Part shown: positions 6,038-6,823 of the stretch, one piece after another | How the letters are laid out: every line of letters starts with the position of its first letter | How positions within the stretch are numbered: the first letter of the stretch is position 1 | Source: Eubacteriales bacterium | GTDB lineage: Bacteria; Bacillota; Clostridia; JAQUNY01 | DNA length: 6,823 bases | Assembly: GCA_028717405.1 (NCBI GenBank) | Contig: JAQUNY010000084.1 | Span: 1 to 6,823 of the forward strand | Direction: 5' to 3' | Translations under genes and position numbers: made by a program | The notes under the pieces: model-generated | What the model saw: only the letters and a program-made list of their open reading frames with translations | Told to the model about the DNA's origin: nothing | Databases searched by the model: none

Positions 6038-6823
6038 ATGCTTACAAGTAAAAAATTGAAGAAAATAGCCCTCAAATGCGGGGCAGATCTAGTCGGGATA
6101 GGCAGTATGGACAGATTTGAAGGAAGTCCTGCGAAATATGACCCGAGATTTATTATGCCGCGGGCAAAATCTGTAATTGGTCTGGCATTTCGCATACATC
6201 GCGGCCTTTACAGGGGAATTGAGGAAGGCACATATTTCGCCGGATATCCTGCTATGGGATATGCAAATATAAACGATGTTTATGCGCCAATGGTCCTTCG
6301 CGAGGTTTCCAGCTACCTGGAGGATAATGGATATGAAGCGCTTCCATATATGAACACCAGTGTCCGTCTTGGCGCAAATGCAGGCAGGGCAGTAGAAGAA
6401 GGGAAACCTCAGCCGGATGTATTCCTGCATTTCAGGATAGCCGGTGTGATTTGCGGCCTTGGTGAAATAGGATATAGTAAGATTTTCCTGACAAAGGAGT
6501 TCGGGCCTGCGCAAAGGCTGGCGTTTATACTGACCGAAGCTGAACTCGAGCCTGACCCGGTAGTTACAGGCCGGATATGCGACGGATGCATGAATTGTGT
6601 CAGGGAATGTCCCGGGAAAGCTATATCGCCTTCGGAAAAAGTACAGATAACTGTTGCAGGCCACAATATCAGCTGGGGTGAACTTGATGTCCGGAAATGC
6701 AGTGCGGTTTACCAGGCAGGTACGAAGGAAATAAGCCCGTTCATGCCGGAAAAAGTTAAAGAATATGTGGATAATATAGTAAATGATATCCATGGCGGAG
6801 ATAATGAAGAGATGCTTAATTAT
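6038..6823 (+). CDS. QueG-like 4Fe-4S protein, 3' end outside the window
   Basis: The first 262 residues are visible, with no stop before the window ends. ATG 6038 has GAGGGG (6025-6030) seven nt upstream. The layout follows epoxyqueuosine-reductase-like proteins, the family related to corrinoid reductive dehalogenases. It has an N-terminal helix and GADLVGIG (15-22), a central segment GLGEIGYSKIFLTKEFGPAQ (140-159) resembling the GLGWIGKN region, then a ferredoxin motif C181-xx-C184-xx-C187-xxx-C191-P (CDGCMNCVRECPGKAIS). LDVRKC (216-221) matches the QueG LDxRRC segment that supplies a further Cys. A second cluster motif, if present, lies beyond the window. True QueG reduces epoxyqueuosine in tRNA using cobalamin. 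This protein departs from it in several motifs and is better called a QueG-like oxidoreductase. It has its own promoter and is divergent from the AraC gene. Confidence 0.82.
   Translation, partial: MLTSKKLKKIALKCGADLVGIGSMDRFEGSPAKYDPRFIMPRAKSVIGLAFRIHRGLYRGIEEGTYFAGYPAMGYANINDVYAPMVLREVSSYLEDNGYEALPYMNTSVRLGANAGRAVEEGKPQPDVFLHFRIAGVICGLGEIGYSKIFLTKEFGPAQRLAFILTEAELEPDPVVTGRICDGCMNCVRECPGKAISPSEKVQITVAGHNISWGELDVRKCSAVYQAGTKEISPFMPEKVKEYVDNIVNDIHGGDNEEMLNY

Noticed and set aside
6089..6793. Minus-strand frame (234 codons) opposite the QueG-like gene
   Set aside because: The plus-strand frame has a start, ribosome binding site, promoter and ferredoxin motif. The antisense frame has none of these.

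Overview
The window carries six protein-coding genes on about 6.8 kb. Strong purine-rich Shine-Dalgarno sites, sigma-70-type promoters, moderate G+C with frequent ATA and AGG codons, and a QueG-like iron-sulphur protein suggest an anaerobic, low-to-mid G+C Firmicute of the clostridial type. That placement is an inference from style and gene content, because no taxonomic marker is present.

Left part (1-1292). The window opens inside a ROK-family protein whose reading frame is already open at base 2. The visible N-terminus looks like the linker of NagC/XylR-type ROK repressors rather than a kinase start. The gene carries five tandem 21-bp repeats coding for the heptad EGRLKSG in a surface-loop position. 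A 127-bp gap follows, with a good promoter (TTGACA, 17 bp, TATTCT) and two short perfect inverted repeats that could be operators.

Middle (1293-4810). Three genes lie head to tail with gaps of 1 and 4 nt, so they almost certainly form one operon. They encode a DegT/DnrJ/EryC1-type PLP aminotransferase, a cytoplasmic TIM-barrel protein with a glycosidase-like WDEP motif and a cysteine cluster, and a protein with an N-terminal beta-rich domain and a barrel resembling NodB-type deacetylases. With the ROK regulator, the set suggests handling of an amino sugar, N-acyl sugar or aminocyclitol inside the cell. The substrate and the direction (synthesis or breakdown) cannot be read from the sequence. 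This operon is the best candidate here for an undescribed pathway.

Right part (4855-6823). A convergent AraC-family regulator is read on the minus strand. Its best start is ATG 5751, behind an AAGGAG site. Divergent from it is a QueG-like 4Fe-4S protein with its own near-consensus promoter (TTGAAC, 17 bp, TATAAT), cut off by the window end. The AraC gene lies between the operon and the iron-sulphur gene, so it could control either side or a distant target.

No tRNA, rRNA, CRISPR array, insertion sequence or integrase was seen.
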